Assembly: GCF_029227915.1 (NCBI RefSeq)
Contig: NC_079876.1
Span: 18,228,001 to 18,292,000 of the forward strand
Reading direction: 5' to 3'
DNA from: Hydractinia symbiolongicarpus
Taxonomy: Eukaryota > Cnidaria > Hydrozoa > Anthoathecata > Hydractiniidae
Length of the DNA: 64,000 nucleotides
Positions 25,001-37,130 of this stretch are shown in pieces (the stretch's first letter is position 1; each line of letters opens with the position of its first letter). A model generated the notes under the pieces. It saw nothing but the letters and a program-made list of their open reading frames with translations. It made no database searches and was not told the origin of the DNA. The position numbers and the translations under genes are program-made.

Positions 25001-26533
25001 TTGCGAGGAATTCTAATGGGTGTTATTGTCAATGGCTAAAATATGGAACATATGTTATTAATTTGTTTTATGTAAAATGTAATATTACTATTAAAATTAT
25101 CATATTGTTACAGACAATTATGTGTACATTATTTTTAATATAACATAGCATAGTTTTGTATTTTTGTATAAAGTAGTTATACACATTTTTTATATAAGAT
25201 CACTTAACGATGTAGACGCCTTAGCATTTAGGGTGGGCACATCAAAATTTTAGTAAATCTCCTAATATATAGAATGGTTTTTATTGACCCCCAAAACTTC
25301 CTATATTCTGTGACCCCTCTAGCCACTTACTTATATTTATTATTATTTTTAATTATTTACTCTGAACATTTTAAAATTTGTCTTGTTCTTATTATGGCTT
25401 GTTTTTTGTATAAAAAATGTGTATAAGAAACATTTCACTGGAATTGTAAAAAAATGATAACCTAGGTATGCACATATATAGACATATACAAAAGCAACTT
25501 ATTTTCAGTTTTGATTTCAGCCTTAAAATTGCTAAGATCAAAATTTTTTGCTTTATCAGCCGTTTGAAAATCAGTTGCTTGTTAAAAAAAGTCAATGTCA
25601 AATCACTTTTACTGAGTCCACTCCATACATAAGTAATCTTACTTGTGAACTTCCACTGGGCAATTGGACAGTTTTATTCGGCAAGTTTGACTGCTGCATT
25701 TTTATTCCAACCACATGAGCAATGCATTCTTCTACCTTTTTCGGTACAGGCTTGGAAGGGCTCAACTGCATCATCTCTAGTGTTGTAAATGACAATGCTG
25801 GAGAGCATGTGTGCGATTGTGCAGACAGCAGTTTAAATGAACAACCACATGTTCCCTTGACAACTCGTGTGTTTAAAATCCTGGAAATGCACAAACCAGG
25901 CGAGACATCCCCGGGTGTTGTTGGGATGCTGCAGGTGGGACATCTATTTGAATTTTCCAACCAATTTGTTAAACACAAGGCACAAAACACGTGGTTACAT
26001 TGGTTTATCATTAATGGCCTTTTTAAAATATTGCTACACAAAGCACAAATCAGATGTTCCCAGTTGCCTTCACTGATATTTATGTCTGAGAGAACGTTTC
26101 CACTATAGTCAAAAAGTTCAGAGGTTTTTCTGTAAATTTTATTAAGTTCTAGGGGTGTCCAAGTTTTTTCTGCGGAATCCACAGCTTTGTGTGTTGGGTT
26201 ACCACCGCCCCTTCTTTTCATAGGTTTGCCACCTCTCTTTTTTTGTGCACTTAATATGCATGTTTTGCACTCGGTGTCTTTATGTGTATACCATTTAACA
26301 GGCACAATAGCGGTAGCTGAGTCACGTTTTAGGACATTACTTATTGTAGCAAAGCACGAGTGACAGAATTTTTTTGGGTGAATGCCTGCCCGATCAGAAT
26401 AAAAATCAGCTCTGAAAATACTGTCCAAGTTCTTTATGTGCTCTTGGACAATATGTGATCGTCCAGGCAGAGTGTTTCCACATATTCGACACAGCTTGTT
26501 CAACCGAGCTAGGTGTAAATCCCCAGTAGCCAT
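22068..26533 (-). CDS. N-RAG-TP-type transposase with RAG1-like N-terminus
   Basis: Nine exons (26533-25643, 25035-24378, 24211-24053, 23844-23642, 23558-23192, 22999-22887, 22805-22616, 22506-22363, 22240-22068) join with GT-AG borders and matching phases into 2,898 bases, 965 residues. Start ATG 26533 sits in a good context (AAGATGG). N-terminus: C15/C18 with HP..FC..C at 52-60, then C89/C92, then a C3HC4 RING at 163-201 (C163, C166, C179, H181, C184, C187, C198, C201) and a Cys/His cluster at 229-243, the RAG1 N-terminal layout. Core: candidate catalytic D485 (KIGGDHGG), D555 (FMYGDYEF), and E907 or E911 (GEQGGESLHH), with CLFC zinc residues after the second D and a charged coiled-coil insert in exon 5. 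RING proteins usually act as ubiquitin ligases; RAG1's RING does. The core should cut and rejoin DNA at the terminal repeats. Which acidic residues are catalytic is inferred. Confidence 0.8.
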
Positions 26534-26966
26534 CTTGAACTTTAACAAAAATTTTGAAAAAAAAGTACCTAATGTTTGATACAATATCAATTCGTAATGT
26601 ACTGATACACCTACAGTTCTTTTTTTATTCGTATCTCGTAACTATCTTGGAATGATTTTTATAAAAATTATCTGTGGGATAACTTCGTATCTGAAAATAT
26701 TTTGCTTTAAGTTGGCATGGTGTCCACAGTCTTCAAAATGGAGGTTGAAAGTTTTTGTTTTGTTTTAGCTAGGCAACAAGCGAATAGCTTTGTATTTGAA
26801 TTAATCTTATTGGTATAGGACTATATTTTATTTAAACCACTTAGTTTCCAGTCCTTAAGTTGGTTTATGTGATTAAAATGCCTATTAAACCTGGTGCTAG
26901 CTACCCTAAAATTTGTTTACTTTTAAGCGCAACTCGCCCCAGTCCTTATTTTAAATTTTTTTTTGA

Positions 26967-27013
26967 CATGCGCAGTCTGAGTTTCCGAAATCTCGCTAGC
27001 TGAAACAGCCGTG
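26967..27013 (-). repeat. Right terminal inverted repeat, long spacer
   Basis: Read inward on the minus strand, the same two blocks occur but the spacer is 12 bases (CTAGCGAGATTT), 10 more than on the left. Confidence 0.85.
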
Positions 27014-27017
27014 CTAA
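27014..27017 (+). repeat. Target site duplication CTAA (right)
   Basis: Second copy of the direct CTAA repeat flanking the N-RAG-TP-like element. Confidence 0.8.
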
Positions 27018-29024
27018 GGGCACTTTCGCTGTGTTCCTATGATTGTACCAAAATAACCTTAAATACAGTTTTCAGTTATCTTATTCCCTCCAAAATGACA
27101 TAGACATATTAGATTTTCATCCAAAGGGTTTCTTACTTACGCGAAAATTGGAAAAAAATCGATGCACTGAAAGGCGAGTCATTCACCTCATCGGGTATGT
27201 TTGTGAAAACTAAAAATTATCGTCGAGAGTGCAGAATATTATAATATGATATTCACAACAGGCATCGGTTAAGTTAAATTTAAAGACTTCGTCATGTTGT
27301 TCCTCTCACAGTTTCTGTTCTGACATACCTTATTACTTTATGAAAAAAATTACCGCTTGCAAGAAATCCAGGTATTAATTATTAACGGAAATTAACATAA
27401 GGGTGCATTTTTGCAAATATTGTGCTAGCGTTTTAGGAAAATGTGTTGGATTTCTATAAACTGTGTTTATGTCATTAAAATTGTCTTTTGATACTCTATA
27501 CACTACGCAATTGTGAGAAACTCGTATTTAATACTTGGGTGTATATATAGGATTCTGTTAACGTAACATGAGGGCCAATGTAATTTTTCCATTTTGCTTT
27601 GCCCCCAAATTCTCAATTAGGGGTAATAAATTTAGGATTTAATTGATAAATTGTTAATTTTGCAGATGCACGAAAACCAGAAGTCGCCTTATAATACTTT
27701 ACATGAAGTGTTTTAGTTTCTACGGAGTATCCAATTTAAAGATATTTGTCCTTTGACAACTATGCACCTTTACTTAATTCATCGGCAATATTTCATCCTT
27801 GAAACTCCTTCTCTAGGTTCGTAGAAAAATTGATGGCACTGAAATATTCACAATTTGTTCTGTTTTAGTTATTCCTATCTTTAGATTATTTTTCAAACGG
27901 CTTAATCCCGGGTATTGCTATTTTGTGCACACTTTACGCGAACTAGCCGTCCTAATACCGTTACAAGCAAAACATATTGGTTTAAAAGACCGGTTCCTAG
28001 CCCGTTGTGAACGTGGCAGGAATTCACCCATCGTACATGTTTTTCGCATTACTATTTGTGCATTCTGTATGTCTGAGAAAGTAATAACAAATTGCGCCAG
28101 GTTTTTTTTGAAAAAAGGCATAGAAAATAGCAACACTGTAATTTTGGTAATCCGTTAAAATATCCATGCCTTCACCCATGCTTCCTTATATGTTTCTGTA
28201 CTTCTGTGAAAACCTTCGAATTTGCATATTGCCAGGATCTTTGGAATTTTCATACCTTGCTTTGCGAACAGAACTACCTAATCCTATTCGGTCCTGGGTT
28301 TCTTATCCACCCGCCCTCAGACCGGATAGGGCCGAAGAAACCTTAACACAATGACATCCATCGGTTCGTGGCGATAAGAAATCATAGTAGCGGAAGTTGT
28401 CTAACCAGTCAGCAAACATCTCTTATTTCGTAGTGCGTTTGATTGTCTTATGCCTTACGAGTTTCGATTTTTTTGATTCGTTTGTCACACAAGCACTGTC
28501 AACAAGGGTTTTTAGAGATCAGGGAATAAAAGACGATTAAATAAAGCGCAAAATTCTTTCAACTGTAAATCAACTCTAAAAAGGTTGACAAACTCATATA
28601 AAGGAAGAAAAAAACATAATTTCTGTAGATATCGTTTTTTTACGCAGCATAGAAAAACAAACCGTCAAACGAATCTAGCATTTTCTGCCAAAGAATAAAG
28701 CCGTATAGATTAAATACAAGAATTAAAAAAAGTCCATAAAAACTTTTGCTTCTAACAAAAACACACCATAGCTTATATTCCACCAGGTTTATTTTAACAA
28801 CTTAATTATCACATTACATCCATTGCATTTTATAGTTTTATCGTAAAGAAAAGTAAGTAAATTTCTTTATAGTTACGGATTCCTACCTTGTTGTACGAAG
28901 CATGAAAACAAAACGCTATTTTATGACCGTGCATATGAAACACAATGAAAACTGAATAACAAAAAAAAACGATAAAAATAACAAAACAATTCTCTTGATA
29001 AAATTTCGTCATCGACCATATCCA
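27018..29024. other. Gene-free stretch downstream of the recombinase gene
   Basis: No supported gene. CTATTCGGTCCTGGG near 28287 with ACCGGATAGGG near 28320 resembles the ends of the MITE at 51.75-52.23 kb. The last ~200 bases are probably 3' UTR of the minus-strand recombinase gene. Confidence 0.45.
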
Positions 29025-32000
29025 CTAGGTTTCATTTAAAAACTTAGCTCTTTCAGTTCTTATTTTAATAATAAGTGAGTGCATGCCAAATTTTGACACC
29101 AATTGTGCCATCATAGGAGTATTTTTGATAATTTCAGTGCATTCTGCTCGAGATATCGCATTATTCGTATCTCTGATCTGATCACCTAAACATTTCCAAA
29201 TTATCGTGTTATCAGAATCGGTATACTTTTTACGTTGTCTGGACATGCTAATACATTTCGCCGAAGGAGTATCAGGTACCTTCTCGGTAACCCTTTCATC
29301 AGCAGATTTGGTATGAGTTCCTTCTTTTTTTATAATATACCGCACAGAATCTAGCAGTGCCTTTTCCTTCTTCTCGTTCCCATTTAAATCGCTTAACCTT
29401 GCGTCTGAGGAAATTCTATCCCGTATAATCTCGGTCGACACAAAACCATCGTTGATTTCAGAAGAAAATATTTCTTTAAGGTCGTTGACTTGTAAGTCCA
29501 AATTTATTTCATTCGTATCGAAATCTGTCCTCATAGCCTCCCTAACTTGCTGACTTGTCTGAAAGGCTCTTCTCTGTTTATCAATTAAGTTATATGACAT
29601 TGATGCCGTTCGTTCAGCATGACATAAAAGATTAGCAGTGGCTTGCTTTAATTCCGGTTGATTTTTATGAATCGTTGTGGTAGCATATTTTCGAACTAAG
29701 GTTGTGGTCAAATCGCCACAATCACGGCCAAGAGCTTGAGCCCAAAAGCTTGAGAGTTGCCCAGTGACCATGGAAGAAGCCATTTTGTTTCCAGCCCAGC
29801 TAACAAATACAGGTTCTTTACCGCCAGAATTGATTCCTTGTAAAGAATTCCTGACATAACGGATGTAATTTGTTAAGTTCTTAAAAGTTTCAATAGTCAT
29901 TGTAATGAAAGCAGGTCCTTTGTAGCCTGTTTTGTGTTTCTTCACTGCAATTGTGCATCCCCCGTCCGAGTTATTGGTATTTCCTACTTCTTCTAACAAC
30001 ATGTTGGCAATTGCACCTGATCTGCTAGCATTGTCCATAATTAAAGTAGATATCAGGTAGTCTCGAATTGCACAAAATTCTTTCCTTGTCCAGGAGTCTT
30101 TGCATGTAGCATTTTTTAATAATGCTTTGGAATACTGAACCACTTTTGAGCAATCATACTTTCGCAGTTCTTCAGGCGTAGGCAAACGATTCAAGTCATT
30201 TAGCTGTTTTTCGTACGATCTTACTTGGATCTTTTTTATTAGATTGTGACCCCACTTCCTTATTACTGTTCTCATTCTACCTATAAGTTCAGATGGTAAT
30301 AAGCCACAACCTGTCACTTCACAATAATCGTAAAAACATAAAACAGAGCAAAGGTATGTTTTTATTGTCCCAGGTTGTTTCGATTTATCACAAATCTGGA
30401 TCCAGCTTTCAAGGAATTCCTTTTCTACTAGATTTGAAAATTTCAGTGGTTCAATATTACTTCGGTGATTAAGAATAGCGAGAATAACATTTTTGTGTTG
30501 CTTACTTGTCCTTTCAGGTCTGTAACCACCATCAGCACTAATCAACCAAGACTTAAAACTTTCAAGCACAATGTCATCTGCTTGTGAAGTGACATAGAAT
30601 TTGTCCTCCGTGTCTTCATAATCCGATAGCTCCGTACATTCAGCATCTAAGGCAGAGTTTGACTTGGAGGAGTTGTCAGAGTCATTGTCTGTGGATAAAT
30701 TCCCGTGGTTTTCAAAATCTACGTTGTCAGAACATTTGGCGTTTTCATTTTTGTTGCTGGTCAATATTCGTGAGCCGTGAATATCCCCAAACGTAGATAA
30801 AAGCCAATCAGAATCATCTGAGTCGCATTCTTCGTGCATGCCTACTCCACGATGGAACAAGTCTTTACTATAAAGTTTTTTCACCTTTGAAGTATATTCT
30901 TCCTCGTCAGAAGTTGCCCTTTCAGACGCCGAAGATTCGTCTTCACTTGACAACACTTTTTGAGCATTTTTCACGTGTTGTACAACTTTGGAAGGAGTTA
31001 TTTTGTGAAATTGCCGCAAATGGTTTCCTAGTCTTTTCACTTCTTTCATGCAATGAGAAAGCGGGCATATTTGGCGAACATGAAAACGTTGTTTAGATTT
31101 TCGAATAGAAGACTCAAGCGGTTTCCTCTCCAGATTTAATTTGAAGTTAATGCGGGCACTCTCAGCTTTCTCTTTTGTCCATAAATGTTTTCGAGACATC
31201 AAATGAACTTTTAAGTTCACAACCTCACTAAGAAGAAAAAGAAGAAGTAACTTAAAATCTGCTAACTTTATTAGTCCCTAGAATATCCAGTTCAAATATT
31301 TACCAGGCGAAAAAACTTACCGACTGCAGACAGGACAGACAACTTTTCTACGTGCAGAAGGAGCTGCAGCAACATGTTTTTCTATATCTTCTTGTTCCCA
31401 AGTCTTCAAAGCCTAGATATGGAAGACATTCAATTTTGTCTTACTTGAATTTAAGCGATTAAGATACAGGTTAAATACAGGTTAGATTTAGTCGGTGACA
31501 GTGCAATCGGTGACAGTGCAGACAGTGCAATCTGGCATATTTAACGATGTAGAGAAGTTACGCTATTTACTTACTTTTTTCGCTGCTCCAATGTTGTGAT
31601 TGTTAATTGCGTTAAGCAATGCTACTTGTGCACTAAAATGTAAAGTTGTCTAAGTTCTCATAAAATAACTAATAAAGCGTGTTTTAATTAAATTAATTCT
31701 TATACAGAAGTTCACAAATACAAGTATTATTATTGCTTATTGCGGGGTTGCTATACCTCATCATAATTACAGGAATAACTTCTTGTTTAGAATTAAAAAA
31801 TTAAGCTAACTTTTTTTTGATTACTACAAGGTGACTTTTGGATTACTTTACCTTGTTAACTGTGAAGTTTTCGACACATCTTTATTTGCTACGTCAATAG
31901 ATTGCTGAACTGGCTCACTATAATTATTAATCAGAAGTACTTTAACCATTTCTTTACAGACAGAAATAACGCCTACAGAGAAAGTACTGCAAAATCTCCA

Positions 32001-34474
32001 AAATTAGCTGATAACATGGCTACTATTATGTTAATTTACCTTGTTAACTGTGACGTTTCAGACACATCTTTATTTGCTACGTCAATAGATTGCTGAAATG
32101 GCTCACTATAATTATTAATCAGAAGTACTTTAACCATTTCTTTACAGACAGAAATAACACCTACAGAGAAAGTACTGCCAAATCTCCAAAATTAGTTGAT
32201 GACATGGCTACTATTATGTTAATTTACCTTGTTAACTGTGACGTTTCAGACACATCTTTATTTGCTACGTCAATAGATTGCTGAACTGGCTCACTATAAT
32301 TATTAATCAGAAGTACTTTAACCATTTCTTTACAGACAGAAATAACACCTACAGAGAAAGTACTGCAAAATCTCCAAAATTAGCTGATAACATGGCTACT
32401 ATTATGTTAATTTACCTTGTTAACTGTGACGTTTCAGACACATCTTTATTTGCTACGTCAATAGATTGCTGAACTGGCTCACTATAATTATTAATCAGAA
32501 GTACTTTAACCATTTCTTTACAGACAGAAATAACACCTACAGAGAAAGTACTGCAAAATCTCCAAAATTAGCTGATAACATGGCTACTATTATGTTAATT
32601 TACCTTGTTAACTGTGACGTTTCAGACACATCTTTATTTGCTACGTCAATAGATTGCTTAACTGGCTCACTATAATTATTAATCAGAAGTACTTTAACCA
32701 TTTCTTTACAGACAGAAATAACACCTACAGAGAAAGTACTGCCAAATCTCCAAAATTAGTTGATGACATGGCTACTATTATGTTAATTTACCTTGTTAAC
32801 TGTGACGTTTCAGACACATCTTTATTTGCTACGTCAATAGATTGCTGAACTGGCTCACTATAATTATTAATCAGAAGTACTTTAACCATTTCTTTACAGA
32901 CAGAAATAACACCTACAGAGAAAGTACTGCAAAATCTCTAAAATTAGCTGATAACATGGCTACTATTATGTTAATTCACCTTGTTAACTGTGAAGTTTCC
33001 GACACATCTTTATTTGCTACGTCAAACGATTGCTGTACTGGTTCACTATAATTATTAATCAGAAGTACTTTAACCATTTCTTTACAGACAGAAATAACAC
33101 CTACAGAGAAAGTACTGCAAAATCTCCAAAATTAGCTGATAACATGGCTACTATTATGTTAATTTACCTTGTTAACTGTGAAGTTTCCGACACATTTTCA
33201 TTTGCTACGTCAATTGATTGCTTAACTGGTTCACTATAATTACTAATCAGAAATACTTTAACCATTTCTCTACAGGCAGGAATAGCACCTACAGAGAAAG
33301 TACTGCAAATTATCTAAAATTGGTTGATGACATGGCTACTATTATGTTAATTCACCTTGTTAACTGTGAAGTTTCCGACACATCTTTATTTGCTACGTCA
33401 AACGATTGCTGTACTGGTTCACTAATTATAAATCAGAAATACTTTAATCATTTCTCTACAGTTTGAAATAACACCTACAAAGAAAGTACTTAAAATTAAA
33501 AGGCAAGTAGTGTACCATTTCCTCATTATGACATTGTCTATGTAGATTCTGCTGCAGAGCCTACTAGTATGTTCAAATACTTTCAGATCAAGTAGGGTTA
33601 AAATTTTCTAAAAATTATTACCTTGGAATGTACTCCTTTATCCACATCAGCTCTTTATCTTCGTCATTGAGAAATATGATTTTACACTGACATATTTTCT
33701 AAAAGATTGGCAGTAATATGTGAATTTGAGGCGTACAATTAACTTCAATATTTTTACACTACCCTTACATCATTCAACATATATTCTAGCATCTCTTTGC
33801 CATGATTCAAAATGTCTTTAGCCTAAAACCAAAAAGGGTACAGAGCTTAAGAGAGAAATTCTGGTGTAAGAAAAGCATTTCTGGTCAAAATAATAAATTC
33901 ACAATACCCACCTGCTCAGGAAAAACTTTAAAAACTTCCATTACTATTCTTTTCTCAAGTTCTGGGATCATAACTTTAAATACATAATCAAAGTACTAAA
34001 AAAATGAGTATATGTTCAGATTATTTAAACTTGATTGAACCTGTAGGTGCAATTTTTTTTTCAAAGAACATTTGTTCTTACTTTTGAATGCTCACTGCAG
34101 TACTTCTTGACAAGGATGCTTGCTACTATTTCATGTTGCTCATCAGTAAACACATTGGATGCATTAAAGTTTCGAAGTTGTGCTAGAGATACATGACAAA
34201 AATTAAAATAGAATGTTTCGATAATATTATTTAAAAAAAAAAAGAAAAACAATAGAAATATTACCCTTTTTTTTCCCGCCCATGTTGTACATTTGATGTC
34301 TATGACAAGATGGATCCTAAATAAATGTATATAGAGTATATACAAAATCCTGGATACCAATATTATACATGATCAAAGTAACAACAAAAATTTTATACCT
34401 TCCCAGTAAAAATTTTATGCACCAAAGGAACAAATTTGTGACATAAAGCTTCAAATTCGTGAAGTGTTAGTGCA
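29025..34474 (-). CDS. Tyrosine recombinase gene with exon-repeat array (5' end open)
   Basis: Exons in order: 34474-34399, 34316-34265, 34182-34082, 33995-33912, 33822-33769, 33686-33622, nine 66-base repeat exons (33421-33356 down to 31917-31852), 31632-31575, 31412-31321 and a 2.2-kb last exon 31227-29025. All borders are GT-AG and phases fit, giving at least 1,125 residues; the first exon is not found. Across the last splice, a CPVC...H...H finger forms, followed by a second (CPLSHC...H...H), an acidic Ser-rich linker, then a tyrosine recombinase domain: R in NASRSGAI, K in KKHKTGY, R in TTTLVRKYA, H in LCHAERTA and nucleophile Y in SMSYNL. The C-terminal ~70 residues (from RQRKKYTDSD) may form a helical DNA-binding domain. 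This resembles Crypton-derived genes. Whether it is a live transposon gene or a captured host gene is open; the many introns favour a host gene. Confidence 0.65.
31840..33470 (-). repeat. 188-bp tandem array; each unit carries one exon
   Basis: Nine exon-bearing copies at an exact 188-base period (exon starts at 31852, 32040, 32228, 32416, 32604, 32792, 32980, 33168, 33356 on plus coordinates). Each has an acceptor (TTATAG or TTAG), a 66-base exon and a GTAAAT donor (or GTGAAT in variants) on the minus strand. Encoded unit is 22 residues with core SIDVANKDVSETSQL. Substitutions between copies (V/F, Q/K, I/F, K/E, E/K) keep the frame in all nine. The plus-strand open frames here are shadows. 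Confidence 0.85.
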
Positions 34475-34499
34475 CTGAAACAATAAAATAATAAATATG

Positions 34500-34527
34500 C
34501 AAAATCTCTCTCTCTCTCTCTCTCTAG

Positions 34528-34592
<65 letters not shown>
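34500..34592. repeat. CT/AT/GA microsatellite, self-complementary
   Basis: TCTC run, then TATA run, then GAGA run: a perfect potential hairpin inside or upstream of the recombinase gene's first visible intron. Confidence 0.9.
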
Positions 34593-35154
34593 TATAAATC
34601 ATATTTTTGTGAAGTCGTTAGAGCTAAAGAATAACATAAATATTATCATGTGATGAAAGCTAGGCTAGGTTTCAACAGTTACATCGTTTATCAATGAAAA
34701 AGTATAGTTTTCATCGTCGTTATTTAATGACATTATTTAATAACTAAGCCGCTGTAATATTTTTTGAAGTTGTTAGTGCTTTTTATTCCAAGCTTTAGGA
34801 ATAAAAAAAGTAAAAGCTTTTAATCTAGTTTTATAGGCAAATCCAACATTATTTAAGTGCAGCACAGCATATATATACAGTTGTGAAATTGAAACAGGAG
34901 AAGGGTACTTATTAAATACTTACATACTATTACTGCTATTCATTTCAATGAAAGATTAATATAGCTGACACTAAAGGCAAAGGTATTTTTAGGCAAATAT
35001 ATATATAAGCAAAATATATATAAATATACCCAATAAAAATATGGTACAAATAGTAGCAAAAAACAGCCACTTATTGAAGGAGTCCATGCAACAAAAGTAT
35101 AAAGCTGCAAGAAAAGCAGACTTTGGTTGACCCTAACCCCACTACTGGTGGACA
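34593..35154. other. Spacer with no gene seen
   Basis: A missing 5' exon of the minus-strand recombinase gene should lie here or further upstream, but I cannot identify it. Confidence 0.4.
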
Positions 35155-35287
35155 TGTTCTGCCCAATCTTGAAACGCGCCCGTCTTGAGACTGGCCAGGT
35201 CAATCTTCCGACAGTGACAAATGAGTGGCCAGTCTTAAGACTGGACTGCCCAATCTATGGACATACATGCCCAATCTTATTATTATC

Positions 35288-35319
<32 letters not shown>

Positions 35320-35879
35320 TATCATTATTAAACTTTTCTTGCAAAATCAAAAACCAAAGATTTATATATACCATGTATATATTATACATGTGTTTAAAAA
35401 AAGTGAAACTAATCAACCATCTAGCTATAGCTAGCTGGCTACAGAGCTCGCTAGCTGGCTAAACATCTCATCCAATGAAATTAACAGCTAGCTAACTAAT
35501 GATATGGTTGAATAAGATTTTTCTGAATCTTTATAAATATAAACATTTTATTTTTAAAAATTAGCCACTACTACAAGCTGTATATAAATGCTAAATGTGT
35601 AAAACCTGCTCTAGCTACGATTTTTACTCTACTGTCTCCAAAAACTGGCCGGGTCAATTCAACAGTACCCAAAATATGATGTTTTAATGTGTCTGAGAAT
35701 GTTTGTTGGGTCTTGCAAACAACAGAGCTCGTGTGGCACATCCCTTCTTTAAAATCTAAAAGATGTCTTTTGCCCAATCTTGTGACGCCCTGCCCAGTTC
35801 TTAAGACTGGCCAACCAGTCTTGCAAATGAGCAAATTTATGTCAAAAGATTGGGCAGCTACCTAAGATTGGGCAGAACA
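35155..35879. mobile_element. MITE-like element, 16-bp perfect TIR
   Basis: TGTTCTGCCCAATCTT at 35155-35170 is exactly complementary to AAGATTGGGCAGAACA at 35864-35879. Related boxes (CCAATCTT, CCAGTCTTAAGACTGGCC) repeat inside both ends. An (ATT)n run sits at 35278-35315. No coding frame. Confidence 0.65.
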
Positions 35880-36308
35880 GACACATGTTCATTATCTAAC
35901 TAGTTAGCTAAATAATGGCCACTATAAACGATTTATATTTCTAGCTATGTAGTTAGGGGATTAGCAATTGTAAACACTACTGCTAGTCTAAAAATAATGT
36001 GGGAATTAGCAGGAAAACTTATTTATTTGGCTCAGCTAAAGCTAGCTAGCTAGCTTTCGCTAAATGAAACACTAAAATTAATTTGAAAACAAATTCATTT
36101 GGTCAAAATAAAACAAGAAAAAGACAGTTTACATATATAATCAGTTCCTAAACTTTTATGAAGTTAGTAAAAACAAAATATTCAATAATTTATCCACTAA
36201 AGTTATGGATATTGTATACACATCACCATCCAAGCAACGGACATTATGCTTTCCATAACTAAAGCTGCCATCTTTGACAATGACGTAAGCTAGTAAATCT
36301 AACATTTT
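35880..36308. other. Spacer with GCTAGCTAGCTAGC run
   Basis: No gene seen; simple repeat near 36040-36055. Confidence 0.5.
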
Positions 36309-36516
36309 TAACACGGGGGCGCATTGTGCCCTCATGTTAAAAGCATAGGGGCACAATTCACATGGGGGCACATCAAATTTCACATAGGGGTGCCCTATAA
36401 ACATAAGGGCACCAGTTTAAACATAAGGGCACCAGAATTAACTACAGGGCACACATTTTTTAACATGAGGGCAAACATGAATTGCTAACTAACTAACTAA
36501 CTTACTAAATTAAGTA

Positions 36517-36551
<35 letters not shown>

Positions 36552-36552
36552 A
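36309..36552. repeat. Degenerate GGGCAC repeat and TTAG palindrome
   Basis: About eight irregular copies of (C)ATAAGGGCACCA / GGGGGCACAT-like units at 36309-36475, then AACT units facing AGTT units at 36485-36552 that can form a hairpin. Confidence 0.75.
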
Positions 36553-37130
36553 TGATTAAGCTTCGCGAAGACTTATTTCCGCGAGGTCCAATAAAAATTT
36601 AAGTCTTTTTATTGAGATTAGGTAGCCTTTAATTGGACTTGCTCATATCACAGAGGCCGGCGATAACTTTTCTCAACTAAAAAAATGAAAATTTGCAAAG
36701 AAAAACTGCAGAAGAAAAAACAAAATTCTTTCGCGAATTAACCTTTTCGGAAATTGTGCGCAGATAAATTTTCGAGGGATAAAATCTAATCCTCGCAAAA
36801 ATTAATCAACTTAAGGTAGTTAGCTTTTGCCTTTACGAAAAGATGATCCATAAGAATCACTTTACATAAATACGTCGACAATTCTCAGCCTTGAGTATTA
36901 TTTTGTGTACTGTATTCTTTTTAAGTCAGGGGATGGAAGGTAAGCCCTATCAAGCTTGCCAATACAGTTATCCAGCCTAGCTATGAAGAATAAGGTAATT
37001 GACAAGTAAAAAAGATATGTATCAACTCCTTTTATGTAACAACTTGTGAGATAGGTTACTCTTTACTTGCATTTAAAGCATCTATGCTTACGGCTGCTAT
37101 GTTACCTACATATAACAAAGTTGCACTTAC
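36553..37130. other. Gene-free stretch
   Basis: TTCGCGAA-type boxes (36570-36730) suggest a remnant of a dispersed repeat. No exon seen. Confidence 0.45.

Larger units (their letters stand above)
21240..27013 (-). mobile_element. Complete N-RAG-TP-like DNA transposon
   Basis: The element is bounded by terminal inverted repeats beginning CACGGCTGTTTCAG and flanked on each side by the direct repeat CTAA (21236-21239 and 27014-27017), which I read as a 4-bp target duplication. Inside is one minus-strand, nine-exon transposase gene (22068-26533) with no disabling mutation that I can find. The encoded protein joins a RAG1-like N-terminus to a transposase core, the arrangement described for N-RAG-TP from the sea slug Aplysia. 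The intact frame and matching duplication indicate a young insertion. No RAG2-like gene is present, and the 4-bp rather than 5-bp duplication argues against ProtoRAG/Transib proper. Confidence 0.85.

Noticed and set aside
21240-27013. A ProtoRAG or Transib element
   Set aside because: No RAG2-like gene; target duplication is 4 bp, not 5; the core has its own motifs (GGDHGG, FMYGDYE, GEQGGESLHH) that I do not recognise as the RAG1/Transib core.
27918-28354. Short overlapping frames on both strands
   Set aside because: No domain, no splice context, both strands open: chance frames.
31902-33466. Eight similar plus-strand frames of 64-82 codons
   Set aside because: They are the antisense of the 188-bp exon array. 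The minus strand has consistent splice sites and phases joining into the recombinase gene; the plus strand has none.
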